Source: Mastacembelus armatus
Lineage: Eukaryota > Chordata > Actinopteri > Synbranchiformes > Mastacembelidae
Length of the DNA stretch: 64,000 bases
NCBI RefSeq assembly: GCF_900324485.2
Contig: NC_046653.1
Coordinates: 26,878,637-26,942,636, forward strand
Direction: 5' to 3'
The notes beneath the pieces were generated by a model. It was given only the letters and a program-made list of their open reading frames with translations, was not told the DNA's origin and searched no databases. This document shows, in pieces, positions 20,449 to 31,071 of the stretch; position 1 is the first letter of the stretch, and the number at the start of each line of letters is the position of its first letter. A program made the position numbers and the translations under genes.

Positions 20449-21375
20449 TCAGATGATTCTGGCTGGACAGAACAACCTTTTTAGATGTTTAGAAATTTCT
20501 TTCATTTTCAGTCCATATATCAGTGGATTAAACAAAGGATGGTACAAAATTACTTGTAAAGTCATTATTAAACGTGCAGTTTTTGGAAAATTCGATTCAA
20601 CTCGAGCTATAACAATATCATATATACACAAACAGGAGAAACTGATTAAAACCATCAGGTGAGGTAAACAGGTCTCTGCAGCTTTTCTCCTGACTTCTCT
20701 ACCACTTCGATAGGCGATTATAAGAATCTTTGTGTATGTGAAAATTATGAAGAGAAAAGGGAGCACTAGGATCTCTACTAAACCAACTACACCAAATATA
20801 GATAGAGCACTTGTTCGTACACAATGAAGCCCAAAAATTGCATTGTTACAAAATATTCCTTTGAAAAAAAAATTACAGAGTTTAGTTTCAGCACTCAGTA
20901 TTGTTGGTACAGCAGTATGACAGGCAGCTAAAAACCAAGCTACAACCAGTGAAATACAGATGTTTCTTTTCCTCATGATAGTTGGATACTGCAGAGGTTT
21001 ACATATAGACACATACCTGTCATAGGACATGGCTGCCAACAGTAAAAACTCTGAACAGCCTAAAGAATAAAATATAAAATACTGAAAGAGACAGGCTGAA
21101 TATGATATGATCTGTTTTTCAGATAAAACATCGATCAGTAGCTTTGGGTAGATATTAGTGCTGAAAAGAACAGAGTTCAGTAACAAAGCTGCAATGAACA
21201 TGTACATAGGCTCATGGAGGTTTTTGTGAATCCAGATAAGACACACAATAGTAGAATTTCTGCAGATTATTAGGAGATAAATTATAAACATGATCACAAA
21301 ATAAACATATCTGTATTTGTCAACTTCCACATACCCTTCAATATTTACACATGTAACATTTAACTCACAATCCAT
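20449..21375 (-). CDS. Odorant receptor, complete, 308 aa, inverted copy
   Basis: Full OR on the minus strand with NVT at residue 6, Cys95, TM3 patch IFYSLGCS, MSYDRYVSICKPLQY, REVRRKAAETCLPHL and NPLIYGLKMKEI. The N-terminal half is almost identical to 14285 and 37613; TM4 to TM5 (VVAWFLAACHTAVPTIL, FFFKGIFCNNAIFGL, FGVVGLVEILVLP) is distinct. The upstream 300-400 bp match the upstream of 37613 in reverse complement, and the 3' flank next to the stop matches that of 14285. Confidence 0.96.
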   Translation of the reverse strand: MDCELNVTCVNIEGYVEVDKYRYVYFVIMFIIYLLIICRNSTIVCLIWIHKNLHEPMYMFIAALLLNSVLFSTNIYPKLLIDVLSEKQIISYSACLFQYFIFYSLGCSEFLLLAAMSYDRYVSICKPLQYPTIMRKRNICISLVVAWFLAACHTAVPTILSAETKLCNFFFKGIFCNNAIFGLHCVRTSALSIFGVVGLVEILVLPFLFIIFTYTKILIIAYRSGREVRRKAAETCLPHLMVLISFSCLCIYDIVIARVESNFPKTARLIMTLQVILYHPLFNPLIYGLKMKEISKHLKRLFCPARII

Positions 21376-21559
21376 TAATGTTACCTGAAACTAAGTGTTC
21401 ATTAATGAAATGTGCAGATAGCCTAAGCAGTAAAAATTATTTCCTCTTAAAAATTCCATCAACAACCAACCTGTTCTGGAGCATCGTATTCATTCACAGA
21501 CAGACCTTGAAATTCACATGTATGTTCATCTGTAATATTCAGAAAGTGAGAGGTTTGAT

Positions 21560-21619
21560 GCTGTGAAAACTTTTTATTAGTTTGCTTCAGTCTCAGTGGG
21601 TCTCATTAAACTTTCCACC
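21560..21619 (-). promoter_or_regulatory. Conserved OR promoter-like block (gene 20449)
   Basis: On the minus strand: GGAAAGTTTAATGAGACCCA then ACTAATAAAAAGTTTTCACA, the core about 204 bp before the ATG. Near-identical to the copy at 14036. Confidence 0.6.
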
Positions 21620-21649
21620 ATAATAGATTATCAAAGGTAAAGAACTTTG

Positions 21650-21880
21650 TTACACGCTGGACTCCACATATTACAACATCATCTGATCTCTTGTATGCAA
21701 ACATTCACCTGATTATGTAATCACTGTTGAACTCAGTTTATTATCTGTATTAGTCCACAACTCCTGTCATGGTCTATTTGCTGTGTGAGAGGAGACATTT
21801 TAGACATGTCAGTTGCAGCATTTGCAGCAGTTTTCCACAGTAGTAGTGACATTTTTTGTCCCATGCTGGACCCACTGGGA
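21650..21880 (-). repeat. Distal OR upstream flank shared with gene 37613
   Basis: Reverse complement of about 37240-37430, e.g. GTTGTAATATGTGGAGTCCA. It marks the outer edge of the duplicated OR block; beyond it the two loci differ. Confidence 0.7.
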
Positions 21881-21885
21881 TCCTT

Positions 21886-22200
21886 TCAGTGCTCGTTCAA
21901 CATCCTGCATTGAACGGTAGGAGTTGTCTTGAGTGACATAAGAAGGGCACAGTTCATGAAATACAGATGAGGATGATTCTGGTTCTCTTTCCTGTTAATG
22001 ATTATCTCCTCAGTCTTACTTGCATTGAAGGTAATGCACCAATCAGTTGCCCATTTCTCAATTGTCAGCAACTCACGCTGAAGGCTCTCAGCACAGATGG
22101 TTCCATTACAAGAGTTTCTGATGAAGACATGGAGTGTTGAGTCTTCAGTGATGAGGTGAAGGTCATTTTCAATTTGGGTATCAGTGTACATAAGGAAGAA
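21886..22200 (-). mobile_element. LINE reverse transcriptase fragment
   Basis: Encodes IEKWATDWCITFNASKTEE, NRKENQNHP and related motifs after the YxDD region. The same segment is found on the plus strand at 35050-35300. Probably an I/Jockey-group LINE; broken at both ends. Confidence 0.65.
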
Positions 22201-22257
22201 TAGGGGCCCAAGTAGAGGCTTTCTTGATTGGAAGTGTAACAGTGTAAAATAAGATGG

Positions 22258-23520
22258 AGTGGGCAGTCAATCCAAACCAAATATATAACCAGGGGCCAAA
22301 GCCTCTTGCTCCTAAGATTGAAACAGGAAAAGCTGAATCTTCTAACTAGGGTCCTATACGGGACTGTTTTCTTAAACCTGCACCTGTCCGCTCCCGCTGA
22401 ATTTCTGACCAGGACTGCCTGCGCCCATGTTTGTATCCACTTTCGCCCACTTTCTCTCAGAGCTTGTGAAAAACATACACAAATACCCAAACTAAATAAG
22501 TTAACATGCAGGTATGTAACCTCAGGGCAGAAGTGCCTAATTTATGTCTGTTGTCAACAAACACTTTTTGCACAATTTACGAAGTTTAACTCTTTCCCAT
22601 TGTTTTCAGTGACAGTTGAGAATTGTTTCCAATTGTCTTTCTTGCTTTGCTTTTGTCAAATAAACAGCCGCTTTAATTTTCTTCTCAACCTCATATGTTG
22701 AATCCATTTCTGTCGCACGCCAAATCCCACCTTTCCCATTATTCTTCCACAAAATTTTCTGAATGCCCACTCCCACCGACAGCAAAGGTCATACCGCCAG
22801 ACCTGCAAGATTCATGTTGGGTCCCACAGGAGCCCACACCCAATGCAGCCCTCTAATTCTAACCTCCACTAGTTAGATTAGAGCTGTCAACCCAAACCAA
22901 ATATATAACCAGGGCCAAATTGGCCCTAAGATTGAAACAGGAAAATCCATTCACAGTCCGTAAGGATGCAAGCTAGCATTGTCATCCCCATAGGGAGCTG
23001 GAAGCCGAATCTTCTAACTAGAGCCCTGACTGTTTTCTTAAACCTGCACCTGTCCGCTCCCACTGAATTTCTGACCAGGACCGCCCCCGCCCACAATTTT
23101 TGTGTCCACTTCCGCCTGTTCCCGTGGACTTTCTCTCAGAGCTTGTGAAAAACCGAAACTAAATAATTTAACATGCAGGTGTGTAACCTCAGGGCAGAGG
23201 TGCCAGATTTCTGTTGTAAACAAACACTTTTGCGCATGTATCCCAAGTTACAAAGTTTAACTCTTTCTCACTGTTTTCAGTGACAGTTGAGAATTGTTTC
23301 AAATTGTCTTCCTTGCTTTGCTTTTGTCAAGTAAACAGCCGCTCTAATTTTCTTCTCAACCTCATGTGTTGAATTTATTTTTATCGCACGCCAAATCCCA
23401 CCTTTCCCACAAAATCTTCTGACCGCCCACTCCCGCTCGCAGCAAAGGTCAAACCGCCCGCTTTGGCGACTTTCTTGTTGGGTCCCACAGGAGCCCAAAC
23501 CCAATGAAGCCCTCTAATTC
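22258..23520 (-). repeat. About 630-bp repeat in two tandem copies
   Basis: Copy 1 is about 22258-22880 and copy 2 about 22881-23520; both share CCAAATATATAACCAGGG, CACCTGTCCGCTCCC and CTTTCTCTCAGAGCTTGTG. A third copy occurs in reverse complement at about 33385-33955. It sits between two LINE segments at both places. No protein family recognised. Confidence 0.65.
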
Positions 23521-24230
23521 TAACCTCCCCTTGTTAGAGTTCAGATGCAAGAAATTTTGAACTGTCCAGCTTTAAATCTCAAGTAGCCATTCATGTAGAC
23601 AATTCAGCATGGTATAGTCTGAGACTCTAACAGGAAGGTACAGCTGCATTTCATTGGCATAGCAGTGAAAAGGAAAGCCATGTTTGCGAATAATATGTCC
23701 AAGAGGGAACATGTGCAACTAGAATAGAATTGGCCCCAACACTGACCTTTGTGGGACATAATACTTTACTGAGGTGAAGGATGACACGTAAGTATTAATA
23801 AAAACACTGAATCTTATATCTGACAGGAGAACCATTTTATGTGATACCTGTTATTCCAGCCCAGTGCCTCAGTCTCAATAAAATGCAGCAATCTACTGTA
23901 TCATAGTCAGCACTGAGATCAAGTAGGATGACAACGGAGCACCAGCATCAGAAGCTAATAAAATGTCATTTGTTGTCATTTGAGTAGGGCAGTACTTATG
24001 AAAGCCAGATTGGAATTTATTAAAAATGTTACCATTTGCTGCTGCTAAAAACAAATGTTTAGATACTCATTTTTCTAAAATCTCAGATATGAAAGTAGTT
24101 TGAGGATGGGTTTGTAGTTTGAGTAAGTAATGAGGGATCTAGCTCAGGTATTTTTAACAGAGGTTGCACACAGGCAACTTTGAAATGATCTAGGACATAG
24201 TGATAGTGTGAGAGAAAAAAATTTTTTTTT
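23521..24230 (-). mobile_element. L2-type LINE RT fragment, decayed
   Basis: Minus-strand pieces correspond to 32740-33390, which reads as remnants of RT motifs (DYDTVDCCILL, HCYADDMQLYL). Frameshifted throughout. It forms part of an inverted composite scar shared with 32.7-35.3 kb. Confidence 0.6.
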
Positions 24231-24235
24231 TAAAA

Positions 24236-24412
24236 GTATACTGAGTACACTTTTTAAAAGTTAAATTTCATTATACTTCAAGTTGTGTTAAAATAAAACC
24301 TGTTAATTTGCATTTAATACAGTGGAAGCTACACTATAAATCTGCTTTAGTACATTAAAAAATAATGAACTCACTTTATGTATGAAATACAATAGAATAA
24401 TGTTTGAATTGT
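24236..24412. mobile_element. MITE fragment
   Basis: Matches the ends and part of the interior of the palindromic element at 30588-31028 (TTAAATTTCATTATACTTC, then GGAAGCTACACTATAAATC). It is internally deleted and only one end is well preserved. Confidence 0.6.
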
Positions 24413-24424
24413 AGACACATTTCA

Positions 24425-24654
24425 GGATACTGCGGTGGAACCTCAGTGGGGACGGTCTCGTCAGCGCACTGAGGTTCAGGTTGCAGTAGTGGAACCTCAG
24501 TGGGGATGGCCTTGTTGGCGCGCCGAGGTTCCGGAGACAGTGCAGCAAGGAGGGACGCTGGCTGGGCAGCGACGAGGGAACACTGGTGACTGGGATGTTG
24601 GCATGTAACAATGCTGAAAAGTCTGTGGCGAGAGTTGGAGTGCCGCGAGGCATT
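24425..24654. repeat. Two-copy short tandem repeat
   Basis: GTGGAACCTCAGTGGGGA occurs twice about 55 bp apart with partly conserved neighbours (CACTGAGGTTC, CGCCGAGGTTC). The open minus frame here reflects the repeat and I do not call a gene. Confidence 0.45.
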
Positions 24655-25018
24655 GCCGTTTTGCAAACAAAAGTTAGGTATGGAGTTCCACAATGTTCTG
24701 TGCTAGGACCTTTTCACTTTAAACATGCTCCCTTAGTCACTGTTATTAGGTACTACTGTATTAATTACCATTGCTATGCAGATGACTCTGGGCTATAGTT
24801 ATCTATGAAATCATCTACCAACCATTTACTTTATTTCTCCTGGACTACAGCAGGCTCAGTTAGGCAGAGCGAATTCCCCCAGAAACAATTTCCACCCCCC
24901 AAGTCATTAGCAGGCCAGATAACTTATATAATCTCTTCAGTGCCTTCTGGCTCTGCCTGCTACCAGTTGGAAGTGTCCAAGAAACTTCCAGTTAAAGTCA
25001 TACAGGAGATATCCTAAT
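24655..25018 (+). mobile_element. L2/CR1-type LINE fragment
   Basis: Reads YGVPQCSVLGPF and HCYADDSGL, the RT palm motifs. The same sequence in reverse complement lies at 59871-60240. Both copies end at GTCATACAGGAGA, so that may be a real family or subfamily boundary. Confidence 0.7.
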
Positions 25019-25029
25019 CAGATACGTGA

Positions 25030-27340
25030 AGCACCTCAGCTGACTTTTTTTGATGCAAAGGAGCAGCAGTTTTGATTTGAACACTTTCCATATCAGAGCC
25101 CTACAAACAAAACTCATTACTTCCACTTTAAGTTGCAGTCTGATTCTTTCAGTCACTACACAAAGTTTATGGCCATAGGTGACGCTGTCCTCGGACAGTG
25201 TGAAGAAATCGCTCAGTAGGATCAACACATGCAAAGCTCCAGGGCCTGACAATATACAGTACCTGGTCATGTGCTATGAGACTGCACAGAGAGGAGAGGT
25301 TCTCTGTGATGTGCACACCCAGGAACTTTATGCTCTTCACCCTCTCCACAGCAGCACGTGGCCGTTGATGGACAGGGGAGCGTGCTGGTTGCGTTCTCCT
25401 GAAGTCGACAACAGTCTCCTTCGTCTTTTCCACGTTCAGAGAGAGATTGTTTTCTCTGCACCATGTGGTCAGGCGGCTCACCTTGCTCCTGTAGTTTGTC
25501 ATGGGTCAGCAGAGTGAAGAGGGGCTTAGCACACATCCTTGGGGGGCCCTGTGTTTAGTGTGATGGTGCTGTATGTATGGTGCTGCCGACCCATAGTTCC
25601 TGTGGTCTACCAGTCAAGAAGTCCAACAGCCAGTTGCACAGCGAGGTGTTGAGCCCCAGCTGGTTTAGTTTGTGAATAAGCTGTTGGGGGATGATTGTGT
25701 TCAATACTGAGCTGATGTCCAAGAACAGCATTCTCACATACGAATCATTTTTGTCTAGATAAATGAGGGCTGTGTGGAGTGTGGTGGAGATGGTGTCATC
25801 GGTTGAGTGGTTGGACTGATACAGGAACTGGAAGGAGTTCAGGGAGGAGGGAAGGATAGATTTCTCGCAGCACACGACCAGGTATATTGTCAGGCCCTGG
25901 AGCTTTGTGTGCCTTGATCCTGCTGAGCGATTTCTTCACACTGTCCAAAGACAGTGTCAACACCAGATCACCGGGGGGGTCGGGTCTTCTGTGTAGGGGT
26001 GCTGTTTTATGCCTCAAAGTGAGCAAAGAAGTCGTTCAGCTCATTCAGCAGGGAGGTGGTGCTATGGCAGGTCTGCAGTCGGGGCTTGTAGTCCATAATG
26101 GTCTGTATTCCACGCCACAGTCTCTGGGTGACTTTGCTGTCACCGAAACGAAGGGCTATTATCCTGGATTACTGCCTCTTAGCCTCTCTGATGCCACGAG
26201 ACAGGTTATCACTGGTTGTCTTCAGGCCTAACATATCTCCATATCCGAAGGCAGCGTTCTGGGCCTTCAGGGTCTGTAGACCTCCCCCATCACCCACGGC
26301 TTCTGGTTGGCCTGGACAGTGCTGGTGTTGGTGTCAATGTGACAGTGTCTTACATTGTCAGTGCACTTGGCGATATAGGCAGTCACAGTCTGTTTACTCC
26401 TGGAGGTGTGTGGCGTTTTTGTAACACCACAGACTGGCAGCATGTTTAAACAGGCTGCCAGTCTGTGGTGTTAAAACAGTCCTGAACTGCTTCTGAAGAG
26501 CCTTCTGGGCACTCATACCTGCTTCTGAACTGGTTTGGCGACTTTTACCAGTGGTTTATATGCTGGCATTAGCATAACAGTGGTGTGGTCCGAGGCACCG
26601 AGGTAGGGAAGGGGTCCAGTATGTTGTTCTCCGATGTTGGAAAGTCTATGTGTTGATGTATTTTGTCTTTACGTCTGCATGATTGCAATCCCCAACCAAG
26701 ATGAGAAAAGCATCTGGGTGGGATGTCTGCTGCTCACTGAAGTGCTGGTAGAGTTCATTCAGTGCGTCACTCCTGGTGTTGCTGTTGGAGCTGGGGATGT
26801 AAACAGCAACAAGCAGTATGGCTGCTTATTCCCTTGGTAGATAATAACGGCCAGCACTTGAAAACTAAACTTCACCAGGGGTGAACAGTGTTTGCAGACC
26901 ACAACAGTGTCACAGCACCAGGCATTGTTGATGTAAACACAGAGCCCACCACCGCGGGTCTTACCCCCCTCGATGAGAGCTCTGTCCGCTCGGTAGCATG
27001 TTAGCTGTTCGAGCTGAATGGCACAGTCCGGGACGTTGTTGCTGAGCCATGTTTCTGTGAACACAAAAACACAGCACTCTCTCACAGTCCTGTGAGTTGA
27101 GCGTGGTCCAGTTTATTGTCCAAAGAGCGTACGTTGGCCAGTACGATGGTGGGGATGGCAGGCTTATGTGGGTTAGCTGCTAGCCTAGCCCGGATACCTC
27201 TGTGCTTGCCTCTCTTCTGCTTCCTCTCACGCTGCTTGCCGCTTCTTTCCTCCACTGTGGGCGAGATGCAGGAGTGGGGGTCGGTGATGGTGGGGACTTC
27301 CAGAGCAGACCAAGGTCATGTAGCTCTTCGGTAAGTGCAG
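25030..27340 (-). mobile_element. CR1/Rex1-like LINE, long but broken
   Basis: Minus-strand order, right to left: endonuclease part (26759-27085: FTETWLSNNVPDCAIQ, GKTRGGGLCVYIN), spacer, RT (25796-26026, [19 protein letters not shown]; 25555-25875, [42 protein letters not shown]) and the thumb region (25167-25502, RLTTWCRENNLSLNVEKTK, VKSIKFLGVHI). At least four frameshifts or stops separate these pieces, so it is dead. The type is recognised from motifs; Rex1 is my best guess. Confidence 0.8.
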
Positions 27341-27529
27341 TTTAACTCTGTGAACATGGTTCTGTTGACATCAAGCAAAAATTTGCTTCTGTATGTGTGC
27401 CAGACGTGACAAAGATGTACAAAAAGACTGTGGCTCACAAAACAAAAAATACTGTCAGGAGAGAGAGAAGTGCATGTTCACGTGCTTTCATCATGAATCA
27501 ATTAACTAAGGTAAGGCTAAAGTAAAATG

Positions 27530-27645
27530 AATGAAAAAAAGAAATGAAATAAATTAAATGAAATTATCTAAATAAAAATACATTACTAAAATTAAAATAA
27601 TATTAAAATAAATAAATAGATAAATAAATAAATAAATAAATAGGT
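27530..27645 (+). repeat. (AAAT/TAAA)n A-rich microsatellite region
   Basis: Repeated AAATAAAT and TAAATAAATA stretches. Sequence on either side (27341-27529, 27646-27950) shows no gene. Confidence 0.8.
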
Positions 27646-27959
27646 AGCGGTTGCTTTAAGGGCTCCTCTAGTTATCTCCCAGGCCGTCGCCATTTGTGTA
27701 GTGTACCTTAGTATCATTATTGTCAGGAATTTAGCTATTTATACATGTGTGTATTTTTATTGAGTAGGTCCAATAAACAGTCTGTTCTTATAATCTTGGG
27801 GAAATTCATGTTTCTGTTTTCTTTTTCTTGCCTTGTGTGTCATTCTAAGAATTGGTGTGAATTTAGCTGGTTTTATGGTGAACTTTCAACTAGTTCAACT
27901 TAAATCAAAGGCAAGTTTTGGGCCTTTTCCACTACCTGGCCACATAACATGAGTTCACC

Positions 27960-28740
27960 ATTAGATCCTAACAACCCTCAGCTTTGCTCACATCTATTGT
28001 TTACCTACGAGCCTATTCAGGCCAGGTGTGAAGTGAAACCAACACAGGAGTGTGGGTCTTGACCCCCGTCAAACCACATACTGTGTCTGCCCCTCGAACA
28101 TATAAATCATATAAATCAGAAGTTAACAGAAGAGGAGTTATTCATAAAAACCTAATAAAAATTAAGACCACTCCTCTTATTGAACAGAAAAACAGAACTG
28201 TCGGATGCAGATTATTAAATATCAGGTCTCTTTCATCTAAATCTCTGTTAGTAAATGATTTGATAACTGATCACCAAATTGACCTACTTTATCTTACTGA
28301 AACCTGGTTACAGCAGGATGAATATGTCAGTCTGAATGAATCAACCCCCTCAGTCATAAAAATTGTCATGTTCCTCGAAGCACAGGTCGAGGTGGAGGAG
28401 TAGCTGCAATCTTCCACTCAAACTTTTTATTAAACCTTCATCCTCAGAACAATTATAACTCATTTGAGAGCCTCACTCTTAGTCTCTCACATCCAAACTG
28501 GAAAACACAAAAACCAGTTCTACTTGTCACTGTGTACCGTCCACCTGTCCCTTACTCAGAGTTTTTAACTGATTTTCCAGACTTCCTGTCTGATTTAGTG
28601 CTTAGTTCAGATAAAGTCATTATAGTGGGAGATTTTAACATTCATGTAGATGTTGAAAATAATAGTCTCAGCACTACATTTAATTCAATATTAGATTCTT
28701 GTGAGTGCACTGTGGCACCTTCTTGCCCTATTTTAACAGG
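27960..28740 (+). mobile_element. L2-type LINE endonuclease fragment
   Basis: Two open frames encode the AP-endonuclease start ([31 protein letters not shown]) and its middle (VTVYRPPVPYSEFLTDF, VIIVGDFNIHVD). The RT is missing and a frame shift lies between the two parts. Typical 3'-truncated L2 fossil. Confidence 0.8.
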
Positions 28741-29039
28741 GTTTAGGGTGGTGAAAACCCTTGTCCTGAAGGAGCTGCTGGAGTAACAGGCAGGAACAGA
28801 CCTGTTTTGGTCCTGAAGCACCTGTTTCATGTTAGATTAGACTTTATCCAGTGTATGGGTTGGCCTGGTAATGCATTTGCACATGCTGGTGAAATTTAGG
28901 GAGTATTGTCTTTAGAGCAGCATGGTTATAGTCAACAGCTATGAAGTAAACAGCCTCCAGGTACCTTGATTGCTAACAATTTCATTTAGATGTCTGATGG
29001 ACCAAGATAACATCTTAATTGTCAATGTAATAGCAAGCA
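28741..29039. other. No recognised feature
   Basis: No family motif or repeat structure found. Confidence 0.4.
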
Positions 29040-29285
29040 AGCAATAAGATCTTTAATAAAAATAAAAGGTGGCTAAAAGTATCATTACCACTATGGGAAA
29101 CTGCTCAAAGTGCTGTAACCAAAATGTATAACACCCTTGATCAGATACTGAAAAGGCCTTTGTATACTGTCAGGGAGGAGTACTGCAGTTGATATTTTCA
29201 AATTGACTGACGCACAAATGACAAATGAGGTTATGACTCCCAGGCCTCCAGGGTTTGATAAAGTTCTTTAGTATCTATTTTAGTA

Positions 29286-29340
29286 AAAAGTTTAATGAGA
29301 TCCATGGAGAGAGAAGCAATCTAATAAAAATTTTCCACAG
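29286..29340 (+). promoter_or_regulatory. Conserved OR promoter-like block (gene 29410)
   Basis: AAGTTTAATGAGATCCATGG then TCTAATAAAAATTTTCCACA, core 88 bp before the ATG (short-spacing class). ACTCCCAGGCCTCCAGGG, an EBF-site-like motif, lies about 45 bp upstream. Confidence 0.65.
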
Positions 29341-29409
29341 CTTGAACAGTTCACTTTCTGAGTTGTGCTTTCTGCCTGTTTCATTCCTAAATTGTTTTAA
29401 ACAGCCTTA

Positions 29410-30336
29410 ATGGAAGATGAATTTAATGCAACATATATAACACTAAATGGGTATGTAGAAGTGCACAAATACAGTTATATTTATTTTTGTATCATGTTTT
29501 CAGCATATACTCTAATAATCAGCAGTAATTCAATCATCATATGCCTTATTTGGATTCACAAAAACCTCCATGAGCCTATGTACATTTTCATTGCAGCTTT
29601 GTTAACAAATTCTGTTCTTTACAGCACTGCTTTCTACCCAAAGTTGTTCATTGATGTTTTATCTGAAAAACAGATCGTATCATATTCAGCCTGTCTCTTT
29701 CAGTTTTTCATATATTACTCTTTAGGGGGTACAGAGTTTTTACTGTTGGCAGCCATGTCCTATGACAGGTATGTGTCTATATGTAAACCTCTGCAGTATC
29801 CAACTATCATGAGGACAAGCACAGTGAGTATTTTCTTGATTTTAGCTTGCCTTATATCTGCTTGTCAGGTTGCTGTCCAAACAATACTCATTGCCGAAAC
29901 TAAACTGTGTAACTTTACTTTACAAGGAATATTTTGCACCAATGCAATTTATGGGCTTCAATGTATAAGGTCAAGTGTAAGTGCTATATATGGTGCGGTT
30001 GGTTTGGTATATCTGGTAGTTCTCCCTTTGATCTTCATAATTTTCTCATACACAAAGATTCTTATTATCGTCTATCGAAGTGGTAGAGAAGTCAGGAGAA
30101 AAGCTGCAGAGACCTGTTTACCTCACCTGCTGGTTTTAACCAGTATTTCCTGTTTGAGTGTGTATGATGTGAGCATAGGTCGAGTTGAATCAAATTTACC
30201 AAAACCTGCACGTTTAATAATGACTTTACAAGTAGTTTTGTACCATCCTTTGTTTAATCCACTGATATATGGGCTGAAAATGAAAGAAATTTCTAAACAT
30301 CTCAAAAGGTTGTTCTGTCCAGCCAGAAACATCTGA
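29410..30336 (+). CDS. Odorant receptor, complete, 308 aa
   Basis: Full OR starting MEDEFNATYI, with NAT glycosylation at residue 6, SSNSIIICLIW in TM1, LHEPMYIF, LLTNSVLYSTAFYPKLF in TM2, TM3 patch IYYSLGGT, MSYDRYVSICKPLQY, REVRRKAAETCLPHLLVL and NPLIYGLKMKEI. EL2 carries FCTNAIYGLQC where most relatives have FCNNAIYGLHC. TM5 (YLVVLPLIFIIFSYTKI) and TM6 (TSISCLSVYDVSI) set it apart from the 14285 group. Nearest relative is the broken locus 45169, so this gene may be the only working member of its pair. Confidence 0.96.
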   Translation: MEDEFNATYITLNGYVEVHKYSYIYFCIMFSAYTLIISSNSIIICLIWIHKNLHEPMYIFIAALLTNSVLYSTAFYPKLFIDVLSEKQIVSYSACLFQFFIYYSLGGTEFLLLAAMSYDRYVSICKPLQYPTIMRTSTVSIFLILACLISACQVAVQTILIAETKLCNFTLQGIFCTNAIYGLQCIRSSVSAIYGAVGLVYLVVLPLIFIIFSYTKILIIVYRSGREVRRKAAETCLPHLLVLTSISCLSVYDVSIGRVESNLPKPARLIMTLQVVLYHPLFNPLIYGLKMKEISKHLKRLFCPARNI

Positions 30337-30587
30337 TTCATTACTAAAGAGATCTGTTAAAGTCATTTAAAGTATGCAGTGTGGCTTTACTGTTCACTGC
30401 AGACTTTCGTAACCAGACTTTGAACTATGCATTACATATTTAAAATCTGTCATTTAAATTAATAGTTATATTTACTTTTACCCGCTTTTTGTGTGCCACT
30501 GCTGCACATGCTGACACCAGAGAAAATGATTATATTTTAGAGATATCCCAAGTATCCTGTCAGGCTTGATCTGATATCTTTTTGTAT

Positions 30588-31028
30588 ATTGAGTACACTT
30601 TTTAAATGTTAAATTTCATCATACTTGAAGTTGTGTTCAAATGAAACCAGTTAATTTGCATTTAATACATTGGAAGCTGCACTATAAATCTGCTTTATAT
30701 ACAAATGTAAAATAATATATACTGAGGTTAAACGTGCCAAAGTAAATGTCTTGACATAATTTCTGAACTCACTTTATGTATGAAATACGACAATGATGTT
30801 TGAAATTTGAAAAAAGTACATAAAGTATATTTTTATAGGTTGTTCATTTTTTTTCTAAAATGAGCCCACTAAGCGCCATTTCTAGTAAATTAGCCATTAA
30901 TACGTGAAAAATATGTTTTTAATGTACTAAAGCAGATTTACAGTGCAGCTTCCACTGTATTAAATGCAAATTAACTGGTTTCATTTTAACACAACTTGAA
31001 GTGTAATGAAATTTAACATTTAAAATAT
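30588..31028. mobile_element. MITE with about 110-bp inverted ends
   Basis: The left part (ACTTTTTAAATGTTAAATTT, TTTGCATTTAATACATTGG) recurs inverted on the right (CCACTGTATTAAATGCAAAT, AAATTTAACATTTAAAA). About 440 bp long, no reading frame. Partial copies at 24236 and 61000-61440. The exact ends and target duplication are obscured by A/T-rich flanks and the Tc1 insertion just to the right. Confidence 0.7.
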
Positions 31029-31071
31029 AATAATATAATATACTTTTACAAAATATACAAAAATATATATA

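Larger units (their letters stand above)
29040..30400 (+). repeat. Duplicated OR block shared with 44700-46440
   Basis: Upstream sequence (CTATGGGAAA, CAGATACTGAAAAGGCCTT, CTCCCAGGCCTCCAGGG), promoter block, coding region and early 3' flank all have direct counterparts at 44700-46440, so the two OR loci arose by duplicating at least 1.3 kb. Confidence 0.75.

Noticed and set aside
24303-24693. Minus-strand frame with repeated RPSPLRFH
   Set aside because: Produced by a two-copy 55-bp repeat; no start context or family similarity.
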